Shown: positions 50,795 to 59,893 of the stretch, one piece after another
How the letters are laid out: every line of letters starts with the position of its first letter
Numbering within the stretch: position 1 is the stretch's first letter
Assembly: GCA_965279085.1 (NCBI GenBank)
Contig: OZ257149.1
Location: 2,418,001-2,482,000, forward strand
DNA from: UBA7672 sp965279085
GTDB taxonomy: Bacteria; Pseudomonadota; Alphaproteobacteria; Caulobacterales; Hyphomonadaceae
Reading direction: 5' to 3'
Length of the DNA: 64,000 bases
Notes under the pieces: generated by a model
The model's input: the letters and a program-made list of their open reading frames with translations, nothing else
Databases searched by the model: none
Told to the model about the DNA's origin: nothing
Translations under genes and position numbers: made by a program

Positions 50795-52120
50795 ATGAAC
50801 GACTTCTCAGCCATCGACGGCTTTCTGACGACCTTCATCACCTACATCGATTCAGGCTTCGGCCTGATCTCCGGTGATGTGACGTCGCTGGCGGCGATCC
50901 TGATCGTCATCGATGTCACGATCGCGGCGCTGTTCTGGGCGTGGGGCCAGAACACCGACATCATGCAGAGCCTGGTCAAGAAGACACTCTATGTCGGGGC
51001 GTTCGCCTTCATCTTCGGCAACTTCGCCATGCTGTCGGGGATCGTGTTCGACAGCTTCGCGACGCTGGGCCTCAACGCCTCGGCCGCCAGCTTCACGCCC
51101 GCCGACCTCCTGAAGCCCGGCCTCGTCGCCGCCGAGGGTCTGTCCGCCTCGCAGCCGATCTTCGACCATATCGGGACCATCGCGCCGGGACCGTTCGAAT
51201 TCTTCGGCAACCTGGCGGAGGTCATCCTCCTCTGCCTGGGCGGCATCATCGTCATCGCGGCCTTCTTCGTGCTGTCGATCCAGCTCTTCGTGCTGATCGT
51301 CGAGTTCAAGCTCACGACGCTCGCTGGCTTCGTGCTCGTCCCCTTCGCCTTCTGGCGGCAGACGACCTTCCTGGCCGAGCGCGTACTCGGCAATGTGATC
51401 TCGTCCGGCATCAAGGTGCTGGTGATCGCGATCGTCATCGGCATTGGCTCGACCATGTTCGAGACGCTGCGCACGGCGCTCGATCCTGACGACATGACGA
51501 TCGAGCAGGCGTTCGCGGTGGTGCTCGGCGCCCTCACCCTGATGGGCCTTGCGATCTTCTGCCCGCGCATCGCGGCGGGTCTCGTGTCGGGCGCGCCGCA
51601 GCTGTCGGCCGGCGCGGCAGCCGGCACGACGCTCGGCGTGGGCGCAGCAGGGGCCGGCGCTTTCGTCGCCGGGCGATCGGCTGCCAGCGCCACGGTCGCA
51701 GCCACCCGCGCGGCCGCCAATGGAACAGCATCCGCGGGCGGCGGCCTGCGTGCCGCCACCGCTCTGGGCGCGATGCGAACTGGTCTGTCGGGACCGGTCG
51801 CTGCGCCGCTCAATGCCGCGATCGGCCTTGGCGCGTCCGCCGCTGGCAGCATGCGCCAGGCGGGCAGCCGTCTTGCCGGCCACTTCCGCAATCGCGGCAA
51901 CGCGGGCCAGCGCGCGGTGGCTGGCGCCGCTGGCGCGATCACACCTTCCGCGGGCGCCGCGTCATCGTCCGGCGCCAGCCAGTCGGGCAGACCGGACTGG
52001 GCCAAACGGTTCAAGCGGTCGCAGGCCGTGCGAGAAGGCGTGCTTGTCGCGGCGCACACGCTCAATGCCGGCGACGGCGGCGGCGCCTCCGAAGGCCCCA
52101 ACCTCAAACAGCCCGGCTGA
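50795..52120 (+). CDS. trbL: TrbL (VirB6-like) channel protein
   Basis: 441 aa. Six or more membrane helices in residues 25-260 (LAAILIVIDVTIAALFWAWG, AGFVLVPFAFWRQTTFLAER and others), then a 180-residue Ala/Gly/Ser-rich cytosolic tail (AAGTTLGVGAAGAGAFVAGR) that ends in a charged segment. Inner-membrane channel of the secretion apparatus. Confidence 0.92.
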   Translation: MNDFSAIDGFLTTFITYIDSGFGLISGDVTSLAAILIVIDVTIAALFWAWGQNTDIMQSLVKKTLYVGAFAFIFGNFAMLSGIVFDSFATLGLNASAASFTPADLLKPGLVAAEGLSASQPIFDHIGTIAPGPFEFFGNLAEVILLCLGGIIVIAAFFVLSIQLFVLIVEFKLTTLAGFVLVPFAFWRQTTFLAERVLGNVISSGIKVLVIAIVIGIGSTMFETLRTALDPDDMTIEQAFAVVLGALTLMGLAIFCPRIAAGLVSGAPQLSAGAAAGTTLGVGAAGAGAFVAGRSAASATVAATRAAANGTASAGGGLRAATALGAMRTGLSGPVAAPLNAAIGLGASAAGSMRQAGSRLAGHFRNRGNAGQRAVAGAAGAITPSAGAASSSGASQSGRPDWAKRFKRSQAVREGVLVAAHTLNAGDGGGASEGPNLKQPG

Positions 52121-52179
52121 CCCAGCGAGATCCAAACCTCCAACCCAAACCGCCGAAGCCAGACCAGAAGGAAGAGATC

Positions 52180-52866
52180 ATGTTTACCCGCGCGCGATCC
52201 TCGCGCCTGTCAAAGACGCCAGAGCCGGAGACGCCTTATCGCGAGGCCCAGCAGCTCTGGGACCGCCGCATGGGCTCTTCCCTCGCCCACGCCCGGACCT
52301 GGCGCACCGCCGCTTTCGCAAGCCTGACCCTCGCTGGCGCGATGGCAGCCGGCGTCGTCGTCCTTGCTCTCAGGCCTGCCGCAGTGCCCTTCGTCATTGA
52401 AGCGAGCGAGACGGGCGAAGCGCGGCTCGTAGGCCCCGCGCAGTCGGCCTACGAGCCGAGCGACGCCCAGTTGTCCTGGCATCTTGCACGGTTCGTCGAG
52501 ATGATCCGCGCATTGCCGTCAGACCCCATCGTGGTTCGCCAGAACTGGCTCAGGGCATATGACTGGGCGACGCAGGGCGGCGCCCAGGTCCTCAACGCGA
52601 TGGCGGAAGAGGAAAATCCATTCGGCAAGGTGGGCAAGACGACCGTCGCGGTCGAAGTGCTCTCCGTGGTGCGGGCAAGTCCCGGCAGCTTCCAGCTGCG
52701 CTGGCGCGAAAGCACCTACTCCAACGGCACGCTGATCGATGTCGAACGCTTCACAGGCGTCGCGACCATCGTGATCGATCCAGCCTCATCTCCCGAGCGG
52801 CTCGCGAAGAACCCGCTCGGCCTTTACGTCCATTCCTTCAACTGGTCCCGGGATCTCCAACAATGA
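52180..52866 (+). CDS. trbF: TrbF (VirB8-like)
   Basis: 228 aa. TPYREAQQLWDRRMGSSLAH precedes one membrane helix (TLAGAMAAGVVVLALRPA), then a periplasmic domain with PIVVRQNWLRAYDWATQGG and a VirB8-like C-terminus NPLGLYVHSFNWSRDL. Assembly factor bridging channel and core complex. Overlaps trbG by ATGA. Confidence 0.92.
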   Translation: MFTRARSSRLSKTPEPETPYREAQQLWDRRMGSSLAHARTWRTAAFASLTLAGAMAAGVVVLALRPAAVPFVIEASETGEARLVGPAQSAYEPSDAQLSWHLARFVEMIRALPSDPIVVRQNWLRAYDWATQGGAQVLNAMAEEENPFGKVGKTTVAVEVLSVVRASPGSFQLRWRESTYSNGTLIDVERFTGVATIVIDPASSPERLAKNPLGLYVHSFNWSRDLQQ

Positions 52867-53693
52867 CACGCGCTCATCTTGTCGTAGCCAGTCTTCTGAC
52901 GCTGGCCCTCACTTCACCTGCCCTCGCTCAGACCAAGCTGCCGCCTGTGCAGCAGGCGAACCAGGCGGCCTTGCGCGGCCCGAGCGACGCCTCGGCCGTC
53001 GGCGCCCTGCTCGAATTCGGATACGAGCGCGGCGCGCTCTACGCGATCCAGGCCTCGCCCCAGCGCATCACCGACATAGCGCTCGAACCTGGCGAATCGC
53101 TCTTGTCCGTGTCCGCCGGCGACACCACACGATGGATTGTGGGAGATGCGCGGTCGGGCGGCGGCGCGAATGCGCAAGCCCATGTGCTGGTGAAGCCCAA
53201 CGCCGCCAACCTCACGACCAATTTGGTCATCATGACCGACCGGCGCGTCTATCACATCGAGCTCAAGAGCGTGGCTGGCGCCGCGATGGCCGCAGTTTCG
53301 TGGCGCTATCCGGCCGAGATGATGCTGGCGAACAATCCTGCGCCAGCCGCGTCCCCGCCCGCGCCGCCTCCCCCGCCGCCCTTCTCACCGCAGCAGCTCA
53401 ACCTGCGCTATCGCATTGATGGCGACAAACCGGACTGGCGTCCGCTCGCGGCTTTCGACGATGGCCGTCAGGTCTATATCGAGATGCCGGAGAAGATGCA
53501 GACGCTGGAAGCGCCGCCCCTGTTCGTGATCGGGGAGTCGGGTCCGGAGCTGACCAACTATCGCATTGCTGGCCGCTACTATGTGGTGGACCGCCTCTTC
53601 AACCAGGCCGAGCTGCGGCTAGGCACGGGATGGGGCGCCAAGAAGGTCCAGATCCACCGCCAGACGCCGATCGCGGGAGGCGCCCGTGGCTGA
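52863..53693 (+). CDS. trbG: TrbG (VirB9-like)
   Basis: 276 aa with a signal peptide ending SPALAQ at about residue 22. IALEPGESLLSVSAGDTTRW is the VirB9/CagX block, NLVIMTDRRVYHIELKS follows, then a PPAPPPPPPFSPQQ linker and the C-terminal LNLRYRIDGDKPDWRPLAAF domain. Outer-membrane core complex component. Overlaps trbI by 8 nt. Confidence 0.92.
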   Translation: MTRAHLVVASLLTLALTSPALAQTKLPPVQQANQAALRGPSDASAVGALLEFGYERGALYAIQASPQRITDIALEPGESLLSVSAGDTTRWIVGDARSGGGANAQAHVLVKPNAANLTTNLVIMTDRRVYHIELKSVAGAAMAAVSWRYPAEMMLANNPAPAASPPAPPPPPPFSPQQLNLRYRIDGDKPDWRPLAAFDDGRQVYIEMPEKMQTLEAPPLFVIGESGPELTNYRIAGRYYVVDRLFNQAELRLGTGWGAKKVQIHRQTPIAGGARG

Positions 53694-54909
53694 TGGAATT
53701 CCCCCGCCCGTCAACGGACAAGACGAGCCCCTGCCTCAATCGCAGCCCGAGCCGCCTCCTCTCGACTCCATTCGTGTCAGAGGCCAGGGCGCGAAGGGCA
53801 TCAACAAGCCCGCCATTCTCGGCGCTGCGGGCGGCGGCGTCGCCATCGTGCTGCTTCTCGCGTCAGGCGCTTTCTCTGGCGACCCCGCGCGCAAGCCCGC
53901 AGAGACGAAACCGATGATGTCCGATCCGGCGCGGCCCGAGATGGCGAAGGGCGCCATCCGCGACCTGCCCGCGGACTACACGCAGGTCGCCGCGGCGCAG
54001 CCAGCGCCCGGCCCTGTCCTCCCCCCGCAGCTCGGCCCGCCCCTGCCCGGCGATATCGCCGCGTTCGCACAGCCTGAATCGGATCGCGGCACCTACGCCG
54101 GCGCAGAGGCAGGCGACTGGAACACGCGCGACACCTATTCGCCTGCCGCCACCGTGGACCCGCTCGAAGCAGAAATGAAGGAGGCTGAGCGCTCCGGCTT
54201 GTTCTTCGCCATTCGTGACCAGACGGCGCCCGGCAGTCCGCCTCTGCAGCAACAGCGCCCAACTGTGCAGCCGCTGCCAAACGGGATGACAACCTTTGCG
54301 CCAATGGCGCCTGACGAACCGGTGGCCGAAGCCGGCGCCGGGCGCGTTCTCTTCCCTGGCGCGGTAATCCCCGCCAGCCTTGTGACCGAAGTGAACTCTG
54401 AATCGCCGGGGCCCGTCATCGCACAAGTCACGCAGGCGATTTATGACAGCGCCACCGGCCGGACACTTCTCATTCCTCAAGGCGCGCGACTGATCGGCGA
54501 CTATCGATCATCGACACGCTACGGACAGAGCCGCGTGGCGATCATCTGGTCGCGGCTGATCATGCCGGACGGCCGCGAGGTGGCGCTTGCCGAAGCCGCG
54601 CTCGACCCGGCAGGCGCCGCGGGCGTAAGCGGCGAAGTCGACAACCACTGGTCGGACGTATTCGGCGCGGCAGCCCTCGGCACGCTGATCAATGTCGGTG
54701 TTGCGACAACCGAAGATCCGGTCGCCTATGGCGGAAGCGGCGTTGTGCTTCGCGACCCCGTCGATGACGCCGTCTCTGACGGCGTCCAGCGCATGGCCAG
54801 CAATGTCACCAACCGCGTGGTCGATCGTGGTCTGGCAATTCCCCCCACGATCCGCGTTCCATCAGGCGCGAAGCTCGCAGTCATCGTGACACGACGGACA
54901 CCGCTGTAA
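53686..54909 (+). CDS. trbI: TrbI (VirB10-like)
   Basis: 407 aa from GTG 53686. One membrane helix at about 45-62 (AAGGGVAIVLLLASGAFSG) follows a cytosolic N-terminus, then a Pro-rich stretch and the VirB10 beta-barrel region: VLFPGAVIPASLVTEVNSES, LLIPQGARLIGDYRSSTRYG and RVAIIWSRLIMPDG. Last gene of the transfer operon. In related elements a DUF2274 gene usually follows; only 90 nt precede the next convergent gene here. Confidence 0.92.
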   Translation: MADGIPPPVNGQDEPLPQSQPEPPPLDSIRVRGQGAKGINKPAILGAAGGGVAIVLLLASGAFSGDPARKPAETKPMMSDPARPEMAKGAIRDLPADYTQVAAAQPAPGPVLPPQLGPPLPGDIAAFAQPESDRGTYAGAEAGDWNTRDTYSPAATVDPLEAEMKEAERSGLFFAIRDQTAPGSPPLQQQRPTVQPLPNGMTTFAPMAPDEPVAEAGAGRVLFPGAVIPASLVTEVNSESPGPVIAQVTQAIYDSATGRTLLIPQGARLIGDYRSSTRYGQSRVAIIWSRLIMPDGREVALAEAALDPAGAAGVSGEVDNHWSDVFGAAALGTLINVGVATTEDPVAYGGSGVVLRDPVDDAVSDGVQRMASNVTNRVVDRGLAIPPTIRVPSGAKLAVIVTRRTPL

Positions 54910-55000
54910 CGGCGATCCGCGCAGCCAAAGAGTGCTACCTCGCGCTGGTGGTGGCGGCATTGGGCGTCATCAAGCCGCGCGGAACCACGCCCTCCTATCG

Positions 55001-55432
55001 CTAGCGGGCCAGGAGAGCCTGCATTTCGGCGATCTCCTTGCGCTGCGAGTCAATAATTGCGCGGCAAAGCGACTGCACCGACGGGTTTGAGAGTTCGGCC
55101 TGCTCGCACATCAGGATTGCGCCAGAATGGTGCGGGATCATCGCCCGCAGGAGTTCATCATCGCCGATCGGCGTCTGCGTTCGGATGCCAAGCAACGCGC
55201 CGACGAACACAACCACGCTGACAGCGAGGATGATCGCGTTGTTGCGTCTGTCCTTGTACATGTCTTGCATCATCAGGAGCATGATGACGGCCATTGGCGC
55301 AACCATCAGCAGCGTCATGTAGACGGTGTTGAGGTTGACGACGAAGTGCTCGAATGACGCGATCATCGCATACATCGCGATGAACATGGCGACGGCGCTA
55401 AGGCCAAGCTGGATGAAGTAGTTCTTGTACAC
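55001..55432 (-). CDS. DUF305-family membrane protein
   Basis: 143 aa from GTG 55432, which has GAGGAG 7 nt before it (the frame could start at 55519 but has no site). Three hydrophobic helices (YFIQLGLSAVAMFIAMYAMI, VYMTLLMVAPMAVIMLLMMQ, NAIILAVSVVVFVGALLGI) are followed by the DUF305 motif RAMIPHHSGAILMCEQA. DUF305 proteins with the HH motif often accompany copper genes. Possibly a metal-binding protein of the inner membrane. Confidence 0.82.
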   Translation of the reverse strand: MYKNYFIQLGLSAVAMFIAMYAMIASFEHFVVNLNTVYMTLLMVAPMAVIMLLMMQDMYKDRRNNAIILAVSVVVFVGALLGIRTQTPIGDDELLRAMIPHHSGAILMCEQAELSNPSVQSLCRAIIDSQRKEIAEMQALLAR

Positions 55433-55604
55433 GGGGGGCTCCTCACGGTTGCCGTGTCTTCGAACTAGATGCCGCATGGGCAAAACCGAGTGGGCGGCGC
55501 AACGAATTCGCAATCTCACAGTCGACTAGAAAATATACCGCCAAAACGTCAGGGATGAACGCGTTTGCTGCGTATCCTCTAGAAGCGGCGAACGCATCCG
55601 CTCG

Positions 55605-55871
55605 TTAGCGGCGGAATATGCCCACCAGTTCTTCAATGACCTTTTCCTGTTCTGCTGCGTTTTTCGATTTCATCGCGCGGTGCACGCAATGACCAAGGTG
55701 CTGACGCAAGAGATCGCTTTCGATGCGCGCCAGCGCAGCGCGCGCCGCTTCGATCTGCGTTACGACGTCGATGCAATACCGATCCGCCTCAACCATCTGG
55801 GCGATGCCACGCACCTGCCCTTCAACCCGGTTCAGGTTCTTCAAGACTTTCTCGGAAACCGCCTTGTCCAC
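55605..55871 (-). CDS. csoR: CsoR-family copper-sensing repressor
   Basis: 88 aa from GTG 55871, with GGAGGGG upstream; a longer frame to 55937 overlaps the operators and is unlikely. NLNRVEGQVRGIAQMVEADR is the CsoR DNA-binding helix. The Cu(I) ligands fit C-H-C: RYCIDVV, then HLGHCVHRAM. Expected to release the divergent operator when Cu(I) binds. Divergent to the P-type ATPase. Confidence 0.9.
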   Translation of the reverse strand: MDKAVSEKVLKNLNRVEGQVRGIAQMVEADRYCIDVVTQIEAARAALARIESDLLRQHLGHCVHRAMKSKNAAEQEKVIEELVGIFRR

Positions 55872-55874
55872 GTA

Positions 55875-55889
55875 TACCCCTCCAGGGTA
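55875..55889. promoter_or_regulatory. csoR: CsoR box 1
   Basis: TACCCCTCCAGGGTA, a TACCC-N5-GGGTA dyad, overlaps the ribosome binding site of csoR. It fits the GC-rich CsoR operator type and would give autoregulation. Confidence 0.7.
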
Positions 55890-55890
55890 C

Positions 55891-55918
55891 TTGAATTGAT
55901 ACCCCCCTAGGGTATATA
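55891..55918 (+). promoter_or_regulatory. Promoter of the copper-ATPase operon
   Basis: TTGAAT (55891-55896) and TATATA (55913-55918) are separated by 16 bp, with the second CsoR box filling the spacer. This placement should block polymerase when CsoR is bound. The ATG of the ATPase is 34 nt downstream of the -10. Confidence 0.6.
55899..55915. promoter_or_regulatory. CsoR box 2
   Basis: ATACCCCCCTAGGGTAT, a second ATACCC...GGGTAT dyad lying between the -35 and -10 elements of the ATPase promoter. Confidence 0.72.
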
Positions 55919-55951
55919 GAATGAACGAGAAATGCAAGCCCGGAGGGCGCC

Positions 55952-58429
55952 ATGACCGATGACCATTCTGAAAAACCGGGCCTGAAGGACCCCGTCTGCG
56001 GCATGACGGTGAAACCGGACTCCCCCCACCGCGCGACGCATGAGGGCCACGACGTTCTATTCTGCAGCGCTGGCTGTAAGACCAAGTTCGTGGCCGACCC
56101 GACGCGATATTCGAAGCCGGCCGTCAAAGCAGACCACAGCTGCTGCTCCGTTGGGGGCGCTAAGGAAGGGCACGGCGGCGGTGAGCATGATCACCATCAT
56201 CACCCGCATCCTGCTGCCGCAGCGCCTGCGGCGGCAGCGACCGCAGCGCCTGCGAACGCCAAGTGGACCTGCCCGATGCATCCGGAGATCGTCCGCGATG
56301 GCCCGGGCTCCTGCCCGATCTGCGGGATGGCGCTGGAGCCGATGATGCCAACGGCGGATGCCGGGCCGAATGTTGAGCTCCGCGATATGTCGCGTCGCTT
56401 CTGGGTAGGCCTGGTGCTCGCGCTGCCGGTGCTCGTGCTCGAGATGGGGCGTCACCTGTTCAACGTCGATGCCCTTGTGCCGCCGAGTATCAATGCCTGG
56501 ATTCAGTTTGGCCTTGCGACACCGGTGGTCCTGTGGGCGGGTTGGCCATTCTTTGAGCGGGGTTACGCTTCGCTCGTCAACCGAAGCCTCAACATGTTCA
56601 CGCTGATTGCACTCGGCACGGGTGTGGCGTGGACTTACAGCGTGGTCGCCCTGCTCTTCCCTTCGGCCTTTCCGCCAGAGTTCCGAGGCCCCCATGGTGA
56701 TGTCGCTGTCTACTTTGAAGCCGCGGCAGTCATCACAGTGCTTGTGCTCCTCGGACAGGTTCTGGAGCTGGGTGCGCGCGAGCGCACGGGTGGGGCCATC
56801 CGCGCGCTGCTTGACCTTGCTCCCAAGACCGCACGTCGGATCAGCGATGGCGAGGAAGCAGAAGTACAGTTGGATGCGATCATGGTCGGCGACCGGTTGC
56901 GTGTCCGTCCTGGTGAGAAGACGCCGGTCGACGGCGTTGTCGTGGACGGCCGTTCCACGGTCGATGAATCCATGGTGACTGGTGAATCCATGCCTGTCAC
57001 ACGCGGTGTGGGCGATGCGGTCATTGCGGGCACGCTTAACCAGACCGGCGCTCTGGTCATCGAAGCCAGGCGTGTCGGTCGCGACACCATGCTGTCGCAG
57101 ATCGTGCAGTTGGTCGCCGACGCGCAACGCAGCCGCGCGCCGATCCAGCGCCTCGCGGACAAGGTATCTGGCTGGTTCGTGCCGGCGGTGATCGCTATCG
57201 CGTTCCTCGCGTTCATCGGCTGGTGGGCGTTCGGGCCGCAACCCTCCTTCACCTATGGACTGATCGCCGCTGTTTCCGTGCTGATCATCGCATGTCCGTG
57301 TGCGCTTGGCCTCGCCACCCCCATGTCCATCATGGCGGGCGTCGGCCGTGCAGCACGCCAGGGCGTCCTGATCCGCAACGCCGAAGCGCTGGAGCGGTTC
57401 GAGAAGGTCAATACGCTGGTTCTCGACAAGACCGGCACGCTCACCGAAGGCAAACCGGGCGTCGTCGCAATCAAAACCGTCGCGGGTGTGACCGAAACAG
57501 ACCTGCTGCGGGCGGCCGCGAGCCTTGAGCAGCGTAGTGAGCATCCCCTCGCCCTCGCGATCGTCGCAGCCGCCAAGGAACGTGGAGTCGCGCTGGTCGA
57601 GCCGACCGAGTTCGATTCGCCGACCGGTAAAGGCGTCATCGGCAAGGTCGAAGGGCGGGCCATCGCGCTTGGCGCTGAGCGCTACCTTGATGAGCTCGAC
57701 GTTTCCTCCTCTGCGCTTGGCGCCGAAGCCGAACGGCTGCGCTCGGACGGTGTCACAGCGATCTTCGTGGCGATTGACGGTAACCTGGCTGGCGTCCTCG
57801 GCATCGCCGACAGGATCAAGGCGACAACCCCTGAGTCGCTCAAAGCCTTGCGCGCCCAAGGGATCGATCTGGTGATGCTGACGGGCGACAATCGCACGAC
57901 GGCGGAAGCCGTCGGCCGAACGCTTGGCATCACAAAGGTTGAAGCCGAGGTTCTGCCTGAGGACAAATCTCGGATTGTCGAACGACTCAAGCGCGAAGGC
58001 CGCATCGTTGCGATGGCGGGAGACGGCGTCAATGACGCGCCGGCTCTGGCGGCGGCTGACGTCGGGATCGCGATGGGAACGGGCACGGATGTCGCCATCG
58101 AAAGCGCTGGTGTCACGCTGCTCCGCGGCGATCTGTCAGGGGTTGTAAAAGGACGGGCCGTTTCGCGCGCGACAATGGCGAACATCCGACAGAACCTGGT
58201 TTTCGCCTTCGGCTACAATGTCCTCGGCATCCCGGTTGCCGCTGGCCTCCTCTATCCACTCACGGGCCAGCTGCTGTCGCCCATGATCGCAGCGCTGGCC
58301 ATGGCGCTGTCGTCGGTCTCGGTAATCGTGAACTCGCTGCGGCTGGGGGCGACGCCGACGAACGAAGCGCACGGATCGCGCCAGCCACCGCTTCCGGCGC
58401 CAACCCGATCAGGCGCTAGCTGCCACTAG
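55952..58429 (+). CDS. copA: P1B-type copper-translocating ATPase with YHS and CPMHP domains
   Basis: 825 aa. An N-terminal YHS domain (DPVCGMTVKP and FCSAGC, residues 13-43) and a His-rich stretch (HDHHHHPHP, 79-87) precede a heavy-metal-binding motif WTCPMHPEIV...CPICGMALEP (105-130). The catalytic core follows: ACPCALGLATP (CPC metal site, about 446-456), LDKTGTLTEGK with phosphorylated Asp near 492, and MAGDGVNDAPALAAADVG near 688. The N-terminal HMA-type ferredoxin domain of classic CopA is absent and replaced by the YHS/CPMHP pair. Exports Cu(I) to the periplasm. The symbol is functional; the multicopper oxidase at the right edge is also called CopA. Confidence 0.93.
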   Translation: MTDDHSEKPGLKDPVCGMTVKPDSPHRATHEGHDVLFCSAGCKTKFVADPTRYSKPAVKADHSCCSVGGAKEGHGGGEHDHHHHPHPAAAAPAAAATAAPANAKWTCPMHPEIVRDGPGSCPICGMALEPMMPTADAGPNVELRDMSRRFWVGLVLALPVLVLEMGRHLFNVDALVPPSINAWIQFGLATPVVLWAGWPFFERGYASLVNRSLNMFTLIALGTGVAWTYSVVALLFPSAFPPEFRGPHGDVAVYFEAAAVITVLVLLGQVLELGARERTGGAIRALLDLAPKTARRISDGEEAEVQLDAIMVGDRLRVRPGEKTPVDGVVVDGRSTVDESMVTGESMPVTRGVGDAVIAGTLNQTGALVIEARRVGRDTMLSQIVQLVADAQRSRAPIQRLADKVSGWFVPAVIAIAFLAFIGWWAFGPQPSFTYGLIAAVSVLIIACPCALGLATPMSIMAGVGRAARQGVLIRNAEALERFEKVNTLVLDKTGTLTEGKPGVVAIKTVAGVTETDLLRAAASLEQRSEHPLALAIVAAAKERGVALVEPTEFDSPTGKGVIGKVEGRAIALGAERYLDELDVSSSALGAEAERLRSDGVTAIFVAIDGNLAGVLGIADRIKATTPESLKALRAQGIDLVMLTGDNRTTAEAVGRTLGITKVEAEVLPEDKSRIVERLKREGRIVAMAGDGVNDAPALAAADVGIAMGTGTDVAIESAGVTLLRGDLSGVVKGRAVSRATMANIRQNLVFAFGYNVLGIPVAAGLLYPLTGQLLSPMIAALAMALSSVSVIVNSLRLGATPTNEAHGSRQPPLPAPTRSGASCH

Positions 58430-58534
58430 CGGTTCGGGTCGGAGCCCTTGGTGAGGGTTCCGCCCACAAGCTGCGTACTAGGTATGACATCTTCCCCGCC
58501 GTACCCGACTTGCGGCCCATCCAAGGAGTAAAAG

Positions 58535-58891
58535 ATGAAAAACAAGCTTCTCACTCTCATGCTGGCGGCTGTACTTGTGGGCGCATCGCCCGCCTTCGCG
58601 CACGGCGGCATGATGGAAACCAGCATTCACGACAACGCCAGCCTTGCGCAGGCCCCGGCCGAGTTCAAAGTGACATTCCAGCACGAGAGCGCCATCACCA
58701 GCCTGATGTTGATGACAGCGGACAAGAAGATGATCGCGGTTGATTTCAAGCCGTCGAAGGCCATGGGAAAGGAATTCACGATCCCGCTGCCGACGCTCGC
58801 CAAAGGCTCCTACACGCTGTCGTGGAAGTCGTTGGCGAAGGATGGCCATGCCATGCCGGGCGCCGTGCGCTTCACGGTGACAGGCCAGTAG
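58535..58891 (+). CDS. copC: CopC-domain periplasmic copper-binding protein
   Basis: 118 aa from ATG 58535 (AAGGAG upstream). A signal peptide cleaves after AFA so the mature protein would begin HGGMM, giving the N-terminal His used in CopC Cu(II) sites. SIHDNASLAQAP, FQHESAITSLML and SWKSLAKDGHAMPGAVRFTV are CopC beta-sandwich blocks, with the conserved DGHAMPG motif containing the second His. Periplasmic copper carrier for CopD. Confidence 0.88.
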   Translation: MKNKLLTLMLAAVLVGASPAFAHGGMMETSIHDNASLAQAPAEFKVTFQHESAITSLMLMTADKKMIAVDFKPSKAMGKEFTIPLPTLAKGSYTLSWKSLAKDGHAMPGAVRFTVTGQ

Positions 58892-58895
58892 CACC

Positions 58896-59747
58896 GTGAC
58901 CGGGGACGGACTGTCGCTGCTGCAATTTGGCGACCGGATTGGTCTCAATCTCTTTGCGCTTCTGACGGTTGGCTTCGCGCTCCATGCTGCTTTGGGCATT
59001 GTGGAGCGCGATGCATTTCGAGGCCTGCGGCCGCGCATCGCGCTGGCCGGTCTTGCCCTCGCTTTCTTCACAGCAGTGCGGTTCGGCATTCTCATCGCGC
59101 AGATGGGAGACGGGACGAATGTCTTGGATCCCGAGCTGATGCCGCTGGCGTGGATGGTCCTCGGCGATTCGACACTCGCGATCCTTGCAGGAGCCGCCAT
59201 CTCCGTCGGAGGCGTCTGGTTCGGTTCACCACTCACTGCCGCCCTTGGAGCAGCCGCGCTCAGTTTTGGATTCGGCCTCTCAGGACACGCGCAGGGTCTG
59301 GCCGATCCTGGCCTCGCCCCGATCGCGGTCGCCGTGCATGTCTTCATCGCCGGTTTCTGGTTGGCCGCTCCGGTAAGTCTCTATCCGGCCCAGACGCAGA
59401 AAGACTCTGAGCTTCTTTCCCGTCTCCGACGCTTTAGTTCAATCGCTGTGGTCGCCATTCCTGTTTTGATTGCACTCGGCGCATGGCTCGCCTGGACGTT
59501 GGCCGGCGGTCCCGAGAAGCTTTTCGGCACGACTTATGGCCTTCTTCTGCTCGCCAAGCTCGCGATCGGCATTTTTGCGATGTGCCTCGGCGCCCTTAAT
59601 AAGCAGATCATAACGGCCAAGGTCGCAACTGATCCGGCCATCGGCCGGAAGTGGCTGCGCATTACGCTGTTGTGCGAGGCGACCCTGTTTGCAGCGGCCA
59701 TCATTGCTGTCTCCGCCGCCACCACGATTGGTGGTCCTGCCGATTAA
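58896..59747 (+). CDS. copD: CopD-family copper resistance membrane protein
   Basis: 283 aa from GTG 58896, 4 nt after copC. About eight hydrophobic helices; HAALGIVE, SFGFGLSGHAQGL, IAVHVFIAGFWLAA and LLLLAKLAIGIFAM carry the conserved His residues of CopD proteins. With CopC it is thought to import copper across the inner membrane for delivery to periplasmic enzymes. Confidence 0.85.
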   Translation: MTGDGLSLLQFGDRIGLNLFALLTVGFALHAALGIVERDAFRGLRPRIALAGLALAFFTAVRFGILIAQMGDGTNVLDPELMPLAWMVLGDSTLAILAGAAISVGGVWFGSPLTAALGAAALSFGFGLSGHAQGLADPGLAPIAVAVHVFIAGFWLAAPVSLYPAQTQKDSELLSRLRRFSSIAVVAIPVLIALGAWLAWTLAGGPEKLFGTTYGLLLLAKLAIGIFAMCLGALNKQIITAKVATDPAIGRKWLRITLLCEATLFAAAIIAVSAATTIGGPAD

Positions 59748-59840
59748 CTGAGGCTCAGCATCCGTGCAGGAGGGTTCGCTGGTCCGGCAATCCCGCCGAC
59801 AGCGGCCAAGAATCGGATGCCTGTCTAATCCTTGCGTGAA

Positions 59841-59862
59841 TTCCACCTCCCCTGCGTATAGA
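59841..59862 (+). promoter_or_regulatory. Candidate promoter of the sensor/sigma trio
   Basis: The 147-nt gap after copD contains TTCCACCTCC followed by a GCGTATAGAC element some 30 nt before the ribosome binding site GGGAGA. A -10 of TATAGA type is reasonable. An ECF-type autoregulated promoter is expected for this class of operon but the consensus is not convincing. Confidence 0.25.
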
Positions 59863-59893
59863 CTGGTAGAGACGGACGTATTGGGAGACCGGC

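Noticed and set aside
50852..52143. Long minus-strand frames opposite trbL
   Set aside because: Mirror of the Ala/Gly-rich TrbL tail; no independent signals.
56057..57859. 600-codon minus-strand frame opposite the copper ATPase
   Set aside because: Long only because of high GC; P-type ATPase motifs fix the coding strand.
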